Shown: one piece after another, positions 23,326 through 32,083 of the stretch | Position numbering within the stretch: the first letter of the stretch is position 1 | How the letters are laid out: each line of letters begins with the position of its first letter | From: JADLEX01 sp964586775 | GTDB lineage: Bacteria; Lernaellota; Lernaellaia; JACKCT01 | Reading direction: 5' to 3' | DNA: 34,802 bases | NCBI GenBank assembly: GCA_964586775.1 | Contig: CAZPJD010000264.1 | Span: forward strand, 1 to 34,802 | Position numbers and translations under genes: made by a program | The notes under the pieces: model-generated | Seen by the model: only the letters and a program-made list of their open reading frames with translations | The model's database searches: none | What the model was told of the DNA's origin: nothing

Positions 23326-24407
23326 CGGACGGGCTCGGCCGCGAGAAAGGGGCGCAGGTCGGCGGCCACATCCTCGTCGCGCACGGCGTCGGCGATGGCG
23401 GACAGATCGACCGAGTTGTAGGTGTTCCAAAAAACCGCGGGGCCGAGCCGCGCGCTGTGGTTGCGTAAAAATTTCGTCATCCCGGCGAACGCCTTTCCCG
23501 TGTAGGTGGTTTCGATGCCGACGCCGTGCCGGGCGCACAGGTCCACCGCCGCCCGCGCCTCGTCGGTCACGCACCCGTATTCGCCGCCGAAGTGGTCGTG
23601 CAAGAGCGTGAGGTCGTCGTCCGTCACGCGGACGGACCCGATGTCCGCGCCCGCGTCGCGCAGCAGGCCCAGCGCGCCGTTCGCCATGCGCCCGATCGCA
23701 CCTTGATTCACCACCAACCGATCGACCACGCGGATCCCGACGACGCGCGTGCGCAGTCGCGTGAGCTTGATGCCCGCGACGAGGCCCGCGTAGGTGCCGC
23801 AGGAGCCGACCGCGCAGAATATGAATCGCGGCTCGGGAAGGACGCCCGCTTCCACCTGCGCGGCGAGCTCGAGCGCCGCTTCGACGAAGCCGATCGTGCC
23901 CAGTGCGTTCGATCCGCCGCCGGGGATGAGGGCCGTCGGCGCATCGCCGCCAAGGCGCGATGCCGCGAGTTCCTTCGCGACCAGCCATGCCGTCTTGGCA
24001 TATCCGCCCGCGTAATGGCAGATCGCGCCGAAGTGGCCGAAGAGGCGGAGGTTGCGCTGGACGTTTTTCGTCACCGGTTGGTCGAAGAGCACGAGGTGGC
24101 ACCCGAGGCCGAACCGCCGCGCGTATACCGCCGTCGCGAGGCCATGATTGGTCCCGATCCCCCCCATCGTCACGACGGCCGCCGCGCCCTCGGCACGCGC
24201 CCGGGCGAGCAGGTACTCCAGCTTGCGCGGCTTGTTACCGCCGTACTGCGTCGCGCTTTGGTCGTCGCGCTTGATCCACAGGGACGAATAGCCGATCTCG
24301 TCGCCGAGCGCTGGCGCGGCTTCGATGGGCGTCGGCCCGTCGAGAATGCGCTCGCGCGCGAAGCGAGCCGCGAGCACCGGGAATCGTTCGAAGAGCGGGC
24401 CGCTCAC
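23322..24407 (-). CDS. PLP-dependent D-cysteine desulfhydrase / ACC deaminase family protein
   Basis: 361 residues from a GTG at 24407 that overlaps the previous stop as GTGA. It is a fold-type II PLP enzyme. The Schiff-base lysine is Lys59 in QYGGNKPRKLEYLLARA. The cofactor-phosphate glycine loop appears as AVGSCGTYAGL. The substrate loop reads MGGIGTNHGLATA, where D-cysteine desulfhydrases and ACC deaminases usually have GGxQSNH, so the substrate may differ. YTGKAFAGM near the C-terminus is typical of the desulfhydrase branch. The coupling with mazG suggests clearance of toxic metabolites, but that is a guess. Confidence 0.85.
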   Translation of the reverse strand: MSGPLFERFPVLAARFARERILDGPTPIEAAPALGDEIGYSSLWIKRDDQSATQYGGNKPRKLEYLLARARAEGAAAVVTMGGIGTNHGLATAVYARRFGLGCHLVLFDQPVTKNVQRNLRLFGHFGAICHYAGGYAKTAWLVAKELAASRLGGDAPTALIPGGGSNALGTIGFVEAALELAAQVEAGVLPEPRFIFCAVGSCGTYAGLVAGIKLTRLRTRVVGIRVVDRLVVNQGAIGRMANGALGLLRDAGADIGSVRVTDDDLTLLHDHFGGEYGCVTDEARAAVDLCARHGVGIETTYTGKAFAGMTKFLRNHSARLGPAVFWNTYNSVDLSAIADAVRDEDVAADLRPFLAAEPVR

Positions 24408-25192
24408 GGCGATGCCTGCGGTTTCGCGGTGAGCCCGAGCCGTTCGCGCGCCGCCGCCTGATCCACCGCGAGGTCGCGCTCGAACCCCGTCGACGCGGTC
24501 ATGGCGAGAACGGCCGTCCACAGCGCGTCGGCCTCCTCGCGTCGATCCTGTGCGTCGTAGGCCCGCGCGAGCCACGCGAGATTCGTGCTGAAGTTCGGCG
24601 ACAGCTTCCGGGCACTCTCCAGCGCCAGCGCGGCGTCCTGGGGCCGGCGGACGGGCGCTTCGAGGGCGAGGATGCCAAGCTGCCGATCGGGTCCGGCGAA
24701 GTCGATCGCGGGATCGTTTTTTTTCGCACGTTCGAGATCTTCCCGGATCGCACCGAGTTCGGAGAGCTGCCCGAGCGCATCGCGCGAGCGCAGCGATTCG
24801 AAGCGAAACACCGCGCGGTGGTAGGGCCCGGCCGCCGATTTTGGAAAGGACTTCACGACGGATTCGGCGAGCCGCGAGCCGTCCGCCAGCGCCTGCGCTC
24901 GAACCTTCGCGTCGGGGGAGAACCGGACGAGCCACGCGTGCGCCGCGAGAATCCGCTCGGGGAATCGAACGTCCGATGTGAACGCGCTTTGGGCGTTTTT
25001 CCAGACCTCGATGGCACTCGCCACGGCGCCAAGATCCCCGCCGCGCCGGGCGTAGAACTCATCGCCGCGGGCGAGGAACGACGCGGCATCCTGCGCGCTC
25101 GCCACGGCGGCGAGACTCATCAAGAGGGCCGAGACGGCCACGACCGCCGAAACGCGCGCGCGCGAAGACCCGCTTGGAAATCGGAGCTTCAC
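24404..25192 (-). CDS. Exported TPR-like helical protein
   Basis: 262 residues from a GTG at 25192, overlapping the HEAT-gene stop as GTGA. The N-terminus is a signal peptide (VSAVVAVSALLMSLAAVASA, cleaved before QDAASF). The rest is regular helix pairs: FLARGDEFYARRGGDLGAV, VWKNAQSAFTS, LAAHAWLVRFSPDA, then LALESARKLSPNFSTNLAWL and ARAYDAQDRREEADALW near the end, consistent with three to four tetratricopeptide-type repeats. The opening resembles TatT-like TRAP-associated proteins, weakly. A periplasmic scaffold role is likely; no ligand can be named. Confidence 0.7.
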   Translation of the reverse strand: MKLRFPSGSSRARVSAVVAVSALLMSLAAVASAQDAASFLARGDEFYARRGGDLGAVASAIEVWKNAQSAFTSDVRFPERILAAHAWLVRFSPDAKVRAQALADGSRLAESVVKSFPKSAAGPYHRAVFRFESLRSRDALGQLSELGAIREDLERAKKNDPAIDFAGPDRQLGILALEAPVRRPQDAALALESARKLSPNFSTNLAWLARAYDAQDRREEADALWTAVLAMTASTGFERDLAVDQAAARERLGLTAKPQASP

Positions 25193-27870
25193 GCCGCCTT
25201 CAACCGATACTCGATCCGGCCCAGCGAGTCGCGCGCGGCCTTCACCAAGTCTCCGTGGCTGAAGAATCCGCTGAGCGGGAAAAAGAAGATGCGCAGGATC
25301 GGATTGGAAAGCCGCGTCACCATGGCCCGCAGCGCCTGCGACGACTTCTCGCTTCCCAGAAGCCCCATGCCCTTGAGCGCCGCGACGCGCAGATTCATGT
25401 CGTGGCGATAGATCGCGCCCAGATGTTTGCCGAAGCGGAATTTGGTGGCCGGCAGCAGCAGCGCCTCGGCCTCGGGCCCGCCGATGCGCGCGATGGCGTT
25501 GACGATGGTGGGCCGCAGCGATTCCTCGGAATAGAAGAGATCGACGAGCTTGGGAACCGCGTGCTGCGCCTGCAGCGTGCCGAGCGTGGTGATCGACGCC
25601 TCGATCACGTCACGCGATTCGTCGAGCAGGAAATCCGCCGCGAGCCGCGCCGCCTCGTCCGCATCAAGCTTCGCCGCCGCCACGATGACCTCGCGCCGGA
25701 TGCGCGGATCGCGATCCTCCGCCACGGTGCGCAGGAGCGCGACATCGTTCACGCCGCCGAGTTTGGCCATGATGTCCACGCAGTTGCGCGCGAGGTAGAA
25801 CGAATCGTCGACCAGCCGGTTGTCGCCGCCCATGCGCTGGAACTGGCCGGGATCCTGCAGGTTCTTGAGTTTCCACACGCACATGTCGTAAGCGCGCGAG
25901 CCGATGCCCAGCAGGGTCTGGAAGCAGCGGTTGCGGAACGAGCGCGACGGATTCTTGAATCCTTCCAGAAGCTGCTGCACGACCTCCTCGGTGCCCAGCA
26001 GCTCCAGAATCTTCTGCGTGTTGTCCACGACGCTCATCGTCTCGGTGTCGAGTTCGCGCACGAGCACGCCGACGGTCTCGCTGTCGCTGGCCTGCACCAG
26101 CGCCGAAGCCGCCAACTCGCGCAGCGCGCGGGTGTACGTGTCCTGCTTGTCGGCGGGCAGGTTCTCGGCCTGCTTGCGCACGCGGTCGAACTGCCGCGCG
26201 ACCCCCAGCGCCATGCCGGTGCGGTGCGCCACGACCACGGCGCGGAAGACGTCGATCATCGTCTCGAACAGTTTTGCGCAGACCTCCAGATCGCGCTCCT
26301 TGAACCACACGCGCGCCGACAGTCGCTCGATGATCTCGGTGAGCGTCGTGTCCTTGTTCTTCGAGATCGTCAGGTCGACCATCTTCGACAGGTTGTCGAG
26401 GGCGTGCAGGCGATCCTCGGGGCCGCCGCGCGCCATGTCGTCGAGCAGTTGCTCGATGGTCGTTCGCGCGGTGGACCAGCTCATCGCGTCCTTGAGGCCG
26501 CCCTTGGAAAAGAGCGCCTGATCGGCGAGGGAGGGGTCGAGGGTGAGAATCATCTGCGCCAGCGCGACGCGCGATTTCTGATCCTTGCGATACGAGCCGG
26601 TGATGAGGCTCGCGAAGGTCTTGGCCACGTCCTCGCCGCTGATGTCGCCGACCGCGCCGCCCTGTTTGATCTTCTGCACCAGCTCCGAGAACACGATGTT
26701 TTCGAGGGCCTTCTCGTCGCTGCGCAGGTCGTCCTTCGACTCGACGATGCCGTCGTCGGCGATGATGCCGTACTTGAACTGGTCGACGAGGATGTGCGTG
26801 ACGCCCTTGGAGTCGAGGATGCCCTTCACGCCGCCGCGGCCTTTGATGGAGGCGGCGGTCTCGGCGAAGATCATGACGAAGGCGCGGACCTCGTCGAGCG
26901 AGATGCCCTTGCGGAATGTGAGCGAGTTCATGTTGCGGTCGTCGAGCTGCACGACGAAGTCGTCGAGGTAGTTCGCCTTTTTCTTGATGCGCACGTCCTC
27001 GACCAGCAGGTCCGAACCGATGCGCGACACGGTCAACGATTCGCGGTCCTTGAGCAGGTCGTTGATGGTGGATAGCAGCGATTCGATACCCAGCGAGATC
27101 GAGGGGTGATCGACCGACGTGTACATCTTCACCGAACGCAGCAGCAACGACAGTCGCTTGATGATGTTGTTGCCCATGCGGGCGATGACGGCCTCGGAGA
27201 GTTTTCCGCCCTGTCCCGCCTTGCCCGAACTCACCAGATCGCGACCATCGGCGCTCGCGCGGGCGGCGTCGTCGGAGAACACGGTCGTGTAGACGACGTT
27301 GTCGTCCGATCGGAAGTCGGCCTCTTTCAGGATCTCGACGAAGATGTTCCAGTAGCCGCGCCCGTAATGATTCAGATCGACGACGAGGTGGCGTTCCTTG
27401 AGGTCCTCGCGCTCGAGGATGTGGCGCACCACCTCGACCGGCGTGGTGCGCATCTCGGGCATGCCCTCGTCCTGGATGCGCGCGCGCAGCAGGAAGAGGA
27501 TCTGGATCGTCATCGCCGTCTTGGCCTTGAGGAGCATCAACGACGTGGCGTCCATGTGCTTGATCTGATCGAGCACCTCATCCAGCGTGCGCAGCTTCTC
27601 GGACGACTTCATCGTGAAGCGGAGCTGTTCCCAGCCCTTATTGCCGAGCTTTTTCATCATCAGCGGCTGATCGATGACGAGCAGGAACACCCGGGCGTAG
27701 CCCAGGTCGTCGAGGCTCTTGTCGATGACCTGGCCGATCATCTCGACGGCGGGCTTGATGCCGCCCGTCAGCATGGCGCGCGAGAAGATGTCGGCCTGCT
27801 TGTCGAGCGTGTCGACCGCGCCGATGTTGCCGATGACGGTTCCGACGTTCAGTCCGGTGTCTTCAGACAT
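25189..27870 (-). CDS. Large cytoplasmic HEAT-repeat protein
   Basis: 893 residues from the ATG at 27870, with a GGGGG site. No signal peptide or membrane helix. The first 230 residues are helical and unique. At about 245-340 lies SVKMYTSVDHPSISLGIESL, then LTVSRIGSDLLVEDVRI and LTFRKGISLDEVRAFVMIF, a module I associate with deltaproteobacterial HEAT and HD-type signalling proteins. A middle helical region follows. Roughly the last 230 residues are HEAT repeats (ALLRTVAEDRDPRIRREVIVAAAKLD, VIEASITTLGTLQAQHAVPKLV, LRPTIVNAIARIGGPEAEALL). The repeats suggest a protein-binding scaffold. It heads a five-gene overlapping operon, whose other members give no clear pathway. Confidence 0.8.
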   Translation of the reverse strand: MSEDTGLNVGTVIGNIGAVDTLDKQADIFSRAMLTGGIKPAVEMIGQVIDKSLDDLGYARVFLLVIDQPLMMKKLGNKGWEQLRFTMKSSEKLRTLDEVLDQIKHMDATSLMLLKAKTAMTIQILFLLRARIQDEGMPEMRTTPVEVVRHILEREDLKERHLVVDLNHYGRGYWNIFVEILKEADFRSDDNVVYTTVFSDDAARASADGRDLVSSGKAGQGGKLSEAVIARMGNNIIKRLSLLLRSVKMYTSVDHPSISLGIESLLSTINDLLKDRESLTVSRIGSDLLVEDVRIKKKANYLDDFVVQLDDRNMNSLTFRKGISLDEVRAFVMIFAETAASIKGRGGVKGILDSKGVTHILVDQFKYGIIADDGIVESKDDLRSDEKALENIVFSELVQKIKQGGAVGDISGEDVAKTFASLITGSYRKDQKSRVALAQMILTLDPSLADQALFSKGGLKDAMSWSTARTTIEQLLDDMARGGPEDRLHALDNLSKMVDLTISKNKDTTLTEIIERLSARVWFKERDLEVCAKLFETMIDVFRAVVVAHRTGMALGVARQFDRVRKQAENLPADKQDTYTRALRELAASALVQASDSETVGVLVRELDTETMSVVDNTQKILELLGTEEVVQQLLEGFKNPSRSFRNRCFQTLLGIGSRAYDMCVWKLKNLQDPGQFQRMGGDNRLVDDSFYLARNCVDIMAKLGGVNDVALLRTVAEDRDPRIRREVIVAAAKLDADEAARLAADFLLDESRDVIEASITTLGTLQAQHAVPKLVDLFYSEESLRPTIVNAIARIGGPEAEALLLPATKFRFGKHLGAIYRHDMNLRVAALKGMGLLGSEKSSQALRAMVTRLSNPILRIFFFPLSGFFSHGDLVKAARDSLGRIEYRLKAA

Positions 27871-28147
27871 CCGAGGCCCCCTGGATGTTTACCTGCGCGT
27901 GCCGCGACTCGGGAAACTCAGGCGTAAAACATATCCCAAGTCGGAATGATAACCCGTCGCGTCGCGCGGATCAATTCGGGCGCGATTGAAAAATTTTCCT
28001 CATTGGGCTGGGAACGGGGCTTCGCCCACCGGCGAACGGCGGAATCGACGCGCGCGGTCGGGATCGCGCTCGTGCTCCCCTTGCATTCGCCAATGCCTTG
28101 AAGTAAAAAAACGCACCCTGCGGGGTCCTACGGAGGCTCGAAAAGCG

Positions 28148-28606
28148 ATGGCCTTGGTGCTCATCACCATCATTCACGTGCTGGTGTGCATTTTTCTCGT
28201 GCTGGTCATTCTTCTTCAGACCGGCAAAGGCGCCGACATGGGCGCGGTGTTCGGCGGCGGCGGATCGAACACGGTGTTCGGCTCGGCGGGCGCGGGCGGT
28301 TTTCTGACCAAGATGACCACCGCCGGCGCGATCACGTTCATGATCACCTGCATGGCTCTCGCGTGGATCTATGGCCACGAGGAGTCGGCGGTGTTGCGCA
28401 CGCTGCAAAACACGGCTCCGATCGCCGAACCGGCCGCTCCGGCCGAACCGGCGACGGCTCCGGTTGACGGCGCGACGAACGCGGCGGCCCCGGCGGCCCC
28501 GGATGCGATGCCGGCGGAAGCGGCTCCGGTCGCGCCCGCGCCGACCGAGGCCGCACCGAGCGAGGCCGCGCCGGCCGCCCCGGCGGGTGAGAGCGCGCCG
28601 CAGTAA
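28148..28606 (+). CDS. secG: Protein-export membrane protein SecG
   Basis: 152 residues from the ATG at 28148 with GGAGG upstream. SecG is the small accessory subunit of the SecYEG translocon. Two membrane helices (about 3-22 and 50-72) flank the conserved LLQTGKGADMGAVFGGGGSNTVFGS loop. Beyond about residue 85 the protein carries a 65-residue tail made almost only of Ala, Pro and Glu (AEPAAPAEPATAP and onward), making it about twice the length of a minimal SecG; such tails are common in deltaproteobacteria. tRNA-Leu follows 45 nt later, ahead of a terminator. Confidence 0.94.
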   Translation: MALVLITIIHVLVCIFLVLVILLQTGKGADMGAVFGGGGSNTVFGSAGAGGFLTKMTTAGAITFMITCMALAWIYGHEESAVLRTLQNTAPIAEPAAPAEPATAPVDGATNAAAPAAPDAMPAEAAPVAPAPTEAAPSEAAPAAPAGESAPQ

Positions 28607-28651
28607 CGACTCCAAGGGTCGGGTGGGCATCGTCCCCCCCGAAACACGAAC

Positions 28652-28735
28652 GCGGAAGTGGTGGAATTGGTAGACGCGCCAGCTTGAGGGGCTGGTGTCC
28701 GAAAGGACGTGGGGGTTCGAGTCCCCCCTTCCGCA
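28652..28735 (+). tRNA. tRNA-Leu (GAG)
   Basis: An 84-nt class II tRNA. The acceptor stem is GCGGAAG/CTTCCGC with discriminator A. The anticodon stem CCAGC/GCTGG encloses TTGAGGG, giving anticodon GAG for CUC/CUU. A long variable arm (TGTCCGAAAGGACG) and the T arm GGGGGTTCGAGTCCCCC complete the fold. CCA is not encoded. It lies on the same strand as secG and probably shares its transcript. Confidence 0.97.
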
Positions 28736-28763
28736 CTCGAAAATCCGGCGGGCGAGTCGAAAC

Positions 28764-28788
28764 AAACGGCTCCCCGCCGTTTTTCTTT
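28764..28788 (+). terminator. Intrinsic terminator after tRNA-Leu
   Basis: AAACGGC-TCCCC-GCCGTTT forms a perfect 7-bp stem with a 5-nt loop, followed by a T-rich run (TTTTCTTT). It lies 29 nt after the tRNA-Leu end and closes the secG-tRNA unit. Confidence 0.85.
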
Positions 28789-28804
28789 GTGCGAGCAGTG
28801 CGCT

Positions 28805-28949
28805 GAAAAAGTCCTTCCTGGACTTTTTCCGCCCGGAAATCAAAAAACGCGGTTTTTGATTTCCTCCAAATTTCGCGCCCCTGCGCGCGCGCGAAAAATG
28901 CCTCGCCATCCATGGCTCGGTAGGCAGGCCGTTGTTCAACAGCCTGCCT
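28805..28949. repeat. Cluster of five consecutive inverted repeats
   Basis: Five inverted repeats follow each other in 145 bp between the secG-tRNA terminator and the end of dgt. They are: 28805-28829, arms GAAAAAGTCC, loop 5; 28835-28864, arms GGAAATCAAAAA, loop 6; 28871-28896, arms TTTCGCGC, loop 10; 28905-28916, arms GCCAT, loop 2; 28922-28949, arms AGGCAGGC plus GTTG with a single C/A mismatch. The arms differ from one another, so this is not a tandem duplication. No protein is encoded. It may be a palindromic mobile element (REP or MITE-like), a structured RNA, or a compound bidirectional terminator. Confidence 0.85.
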
Positions 28950-28959
28950 GCGCCGCGCG

Positions 28960-30093
28960 TCAGAACGACTTGGGCGATTCGTAAAGCCGGGCGTATTCCT
29001 GAAGGGCGTAGCGGTCGGTCATCCCCGCGATGTAATCGCAGATCACGCGCTTCTCGCCGTGCTCGGCGATGCGCTCGTGGTACCGGGGCGGCAGCATCGT
29101 CGGCTCGGTCAGGTACGCCTCGAAGAGCGCCTTCACGACGCGCTGCGCGTTGAAGCGCCGCCGCTCGAGCTGGTGGTGCTTGTAGAGCCGCTCGTACTGA
29201 TAACGACGGATCTCCTCGACGAGCGCGGCCACCGGCGCGGAATGCTCCACCAGAATTCCGCCCGCCTCGCGCACGTCGCGCAACGTGCGGATGCCGCGCT
29301 GGGTGAGGATGCGCCGCGTGTTTTCGACGAGATCGATGATGAAGTGGCCGATCAGGTGGCTGATGGCCATGGCCTTTTGGTAGCGGCGGTCGACGTCGCC
29401 ATACCGCTGCCGCACGGCCGCGAGCGCGCGGTCCCAGATCTGGACCGTGCGCAGGTCGTCCCAGTCGAGCAGGCCGCTTTCGAGCCCGTCGTCGATGTCG
29501 TGATTGAGGTACGCGACGGCGTCGGCGTGGTTGATGAGCTGCGCCTCCAGCGTCGGCTGCCATTCGGGATGGTAGTCGGCGACGGGATCACCCGACGGGT
29601 GGTCGTACCACGTCGAGTGTTTGATGATGCCCTCGCGCGTCTCGAAGCACAGGTTGAGCCCGGGGAAGTTGGGGTAGCGGTCCTCGAGGAGCGTCACGAC
29701 GCGCAGCGACTGGTGGTTGTGCTCGAATCCGCCCACGTCCGCCATCAATTCCCGCACGGCGTATTCGCCGCTGTGGCCGAAGGGCGTATGGCCCAGGTCG
29801 TGGGCCAGCGCCAGCGCCTCGGCGAGGTCCATGTGCAGCCGCAGCCGCCGCGCGAGCCCCCGCGCGATCTGGGCGACCTCGATGGAGTGCGTGAGCCGGG
29901 TGCGGTAGTAGTCGCCCTCGTGGTTGACGAAGACCTGCGTCTTGTATTCGAGCCGCCGGAACGCCGAACAGTGGATGATGCGATCGCGGTCGCGCTCGAA
30001 GTTCGGCCGGTCGTCCTTGAACGACTCGTCGTGAACTCGGCCGAGGCTCTCCTCGTCTTTCGCGGCGTATTCGGCGAGCGGAAAGGGACGCAT
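28960..30093 (-). CDS. dgt: dGTP triphosphohydrolase-like HD-domain protein
   Basis: 377 residues. The ATG at 30093 lies behind GGGGGA; starts at 30111 and 30120 are possible but have no ribosome site. It removes triphosphate from dNTPs. The HD superfamily metal residues are present: RLTHSIEVAQIARGL, then AHDLGHTPFGHSGE, and NHADAVAYLNHDIDDG later. HCSAFRRLEYKTQVFVNHEGDYYRTR is the conserved N-terminal region of the bacterial dGTPase-like family. The length fits type 2 (short) members. The last gene of a minus-strand run, it is convergent with the secG-tRNA unit; the hairpin cluster starts 10 nt past its stop. Confidence 0.92.
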   Translation of the reverse strand: MRPFPLAEYAAKDEESLGRVHDESFKDDRPNFERDRDRIIHCSAFRRLEYKTQVFVNHEGDYYRTRLTHSIEVAQIARGLARRLRLHMDLAEALALAHDLGHTPFGHSGEYAVRELMADVGGFEHNHQSLRVVTLLEDRYPNFPGLNLCFETREGIIKHSTWYDHPSGDPVADYHPEWQPTLEAQLINHADAVAYLNHDIDDGLESGLLDWDDLRTVQIWDRALAAVRQRYGDVDRRYQKAMAISHLIGHFIIDLVENTRRILTQRGIRTLRDVREAGGILVEHSAPVAALVEEIRRYQYERLYKHHQLERRRFNAQRVVKALFEAYLTEPTMLPPRYHERIAEHGEKRVICDYIAGMTDRYALQEYARLYESPKSF

Positions 30094-30136
30094 CGGTTCC
30101 CCCGTTATCATCCGGCGCACGGGGCCGCGCGGGCCG

Positions 30137-32083
30137 TCACGGCGTCTTCGCCTGCTCGGCCTTCGCGGCGTCTTTCGCCTTTTGCTTCAGTTCTTCGAGC
30201 TTCTTGAGTTCCTCGGGCGGCAGCTTCTTCCAGCCGCCGGGCATCTTGCCCTCGGCCTTGAGCTGCTCCAGCTTGCGCTGCACGCGCTCGGCGTGCACGT
30301 CGAACGCGTCGCAAAGCCCCACGATCGCGAACGACATGGGGTCGAGGCGGATCTCGTTGCTCACCGGGCTCGTGCGGATGCCGCCGTAGATTTCGTCGGG
30401 GAAGGGCAGGAAGTACGAGTTCTGCTTGTCGAACTGCTGCGCGAGCAAAAATGCGGCGGCGCGCAAAATCGCGTCCTCGTAGGGTTTTGTCGAAACTCCC
30501 CGCTCCTTCGCAACGGTCATCGCGGAGTGCAGCGCGTGAATGCCCTGGCCGGTCGTCGCGACCTTGGGCGGCTTCGACCCGCGAAACGCCCCGGCATAGT
30601 CGGGATACTGCGTCGATTCGCCGTCATACTGGCGGCCAAGCCACGAATCGGCCATGGCGAGGGCAGCGTCGGCGTAGGCGTCGTTGCCGGTCACGCGCCA
30701 CAATTCGGTCATCGCCTCCGCGCCCCAGGCGGGAACCTCGGCGGTGAGCCCAAAGCGCGCGATCTCGCGATCGGCGGCGGCTTTGGCGGCCGTGAGCCAA
30801 TCGACGTTGGGGTTCACCGAGTAGTATTTCGCGAGCGCGAGGATCGGCAGCGCGCCGAGTTCCGCGTTCGGGCGCTCGGGCCGCCAGTTGAAGAGCTTGT
30901 GATAGTACGTCGGGAAGAACTCGCCCGCGTCGTCCTGCACGATCGTGAGGTAATACGCCAGTCGATTGACGCGCGCCTTGCCGAGTTCGTCGATCACGAC
31001 TGGCGGCATGGCCGTGAGCGCGAGCAGCGACATGGCCGTCGCGGACGTCTTGGCGTTCTGGAAAAACTCGATGTGGCTCGCCTCGGGCTCCATCAGCGGC
31101 ACGTCGATATGCTGCACGAGCCACAGCAGCGCGGGTTTGGTCTGGTCGATGATCTCGATGCGCTTGCTAAACGCGAAGAGCACGGCGAGCGACCAGAGCC
31201 CCTGCGCGTGCTGCGTGGGGTTGTATTCGAAGAACCCCGCCGCTTCGTTCTCGAAGGGGTCGAAGCGGTCGCGGAACCGATGGCTGTCCTGGATGTTTTG
31301 CAGCACGTGCCGCCCCGCGCGCAGCGCGCCGTCCTGGATGTCCTGCCCGCCGAATCCTTTGGAAACGGGCATCCCGCGAAAGAGTTTCACCGGCGCGTAG
31401 TCGGGCAGCTCCTGCAGGAAAGAGACGGTGCGGAACCGATAGACGGGACGGTCGCGCCACCCGCCCGCGCCGAGCCCCGCGGCGACCGCCAGCTCGTCCA
31501 GCATCTTCAGCTTGCGCGAACGCACCGATCCCGATTCGCGCTCCCACCCGAGATTGATGAAGTCGGTGGGAAGCTGAAAGAAGAACTCCGCGCCCTTTTG
31601 CGTCATCAGGCCGTGAACGCCCGGCTCGATGCCGCTGCCCTTGCCGTTCGCGTCCACCTCGATCGGCTGGAGCGAGCGGATCACATCGATCTTGATGGCG
31701 ATGCGTTCGCGATCGACGAGATAGGTTTTGGCGAAAGCCGGGTGGCGCATGACCTGCACGGCGGCGCGCAGCAGGCGCTCTTGCGTATCGCCTTCGAGCC
31801 CGACGCCCCAGATCATCGGCGCGGCCTTGTGAAAGACCGTCACGAAGACCGGCAGGTTGCCGAGGTCGGGGATATTCGCCTCTTTGGGCATCGCCATGAG
31901 CTTTTCGAAATCGGGATAGATCTGAAAGCTTTTGCGAACGGCGGCGGCCATGGCGAGCTGCTGGAAGAGCGTGAGGTCGATCTCCTGCTCCGAGGCGGGA
32001 ATGGCCTCGGGCGTGTCGTCGCCCGCGCACGCGGTCATGGCCACGAGCGCGGCGATCAGGATGGCGGCAACGGCGCGTTTCAT
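30137..32083 (-). CDS. Lipoprotein with AMMECR1-like and alpha/alpha-toroid-like domains
   Basis: 648 residues from the ATG at 32083, in a 4-bp ATGA overlap with rluB. Residues 1-19 end in a lipobox (VAMTAC, Cys19), so the protein is probably membrane-anchored and periplasmic. Residues about 70-150 (NLPVFVTVFHKAAPMIWGVG, ERLLRAAVQVMRHPAF, IKIDVIRSLQPIEV) resemble the AMMECR1 fold in order, though its LRGCIG motif is changed. From about 245 to 600 there are repeated helix pairs of six-hairpin or alpha/alpha-toroid style (NPTQHAQGLWSLAVLFAFS, NAELGALPILALAKYY, AWGAEAMTELWRVTGN, TTGQGIHALHSAMTVA). The end is Lys/Glu-rich. Such toroids include glycan-processing enzymes, but no catalytic set is recognised. 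The domain readings are tentative. Confidence 0.6.
   Translation of the reverse strand: MKRAVAAILIAALVAMTACAGDDTPEAIPASEQEIDLTLFQQLAMAAAVRKSFQIYPDFEKLMAMPKEANIPDLGNLPVFVTVFHKAAPMIWGVGLEGDTQERLLRAAVQVMRHPAFAKTYLVDRERIAIKIDVIRSLQPIEVDANGKGSGIEPGVHGLMTQKGAEFFFQLPTDFINLGWERESGSVRSRKLKMLDELAVAAGLGAGGWRDRPVYRFRTVSFLQELPDYAPVKLFRGMPVSKGFGGQDIQDGALRAGRHVLQNIQDSHRFRDRFDPFENEAAGFFEYNPTQHAQGLWSLAVLFAFSKRIEIIDQTKPALLWLVQHIDVPLMEPEASHIEFFQNAKTSATAMSLLALTAMPPVVIDELGKARVNRLAYYLTIVQDDAGEFFPTYYHKLFNWRPERPNAELGALPILALAKYYSVNPNVDWLTAAKAAADREIARFGLTAEVPAWGAEAMTELWRVTGNDAYADAALAMADSWLGRQYDGESTQYPDYAGAFRGSKPPKVATTGQGIHALHSAMTVAKERGVSTKPYEDAILRAAAFLLAQQFDKQNSYFLPFPDEIYGGIRTSPVSNEIRLDPMSFAIVGLCDAFDVHAERVQRKLEQLKAEGKMPGGWKKLPPEELKKLEELKQKAKDAAKAEQAKTP

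Noticed and set aside
25174..27075. Very long plus-strand frame antisense to the HEAT gene, and similar long antisense frames elsewhere
   Set aside because: High GC leaves antisense frames open. The translations are Arg/Val/His-rich without domains, while the opposite strand has clear protein features.
28081..28109. TTGCAT / TAAAAA pair before secG as promoter
   Set aside because: The spacing is 17 bp but the -35 box matches only half the consensus, so it is too weak to annotate.
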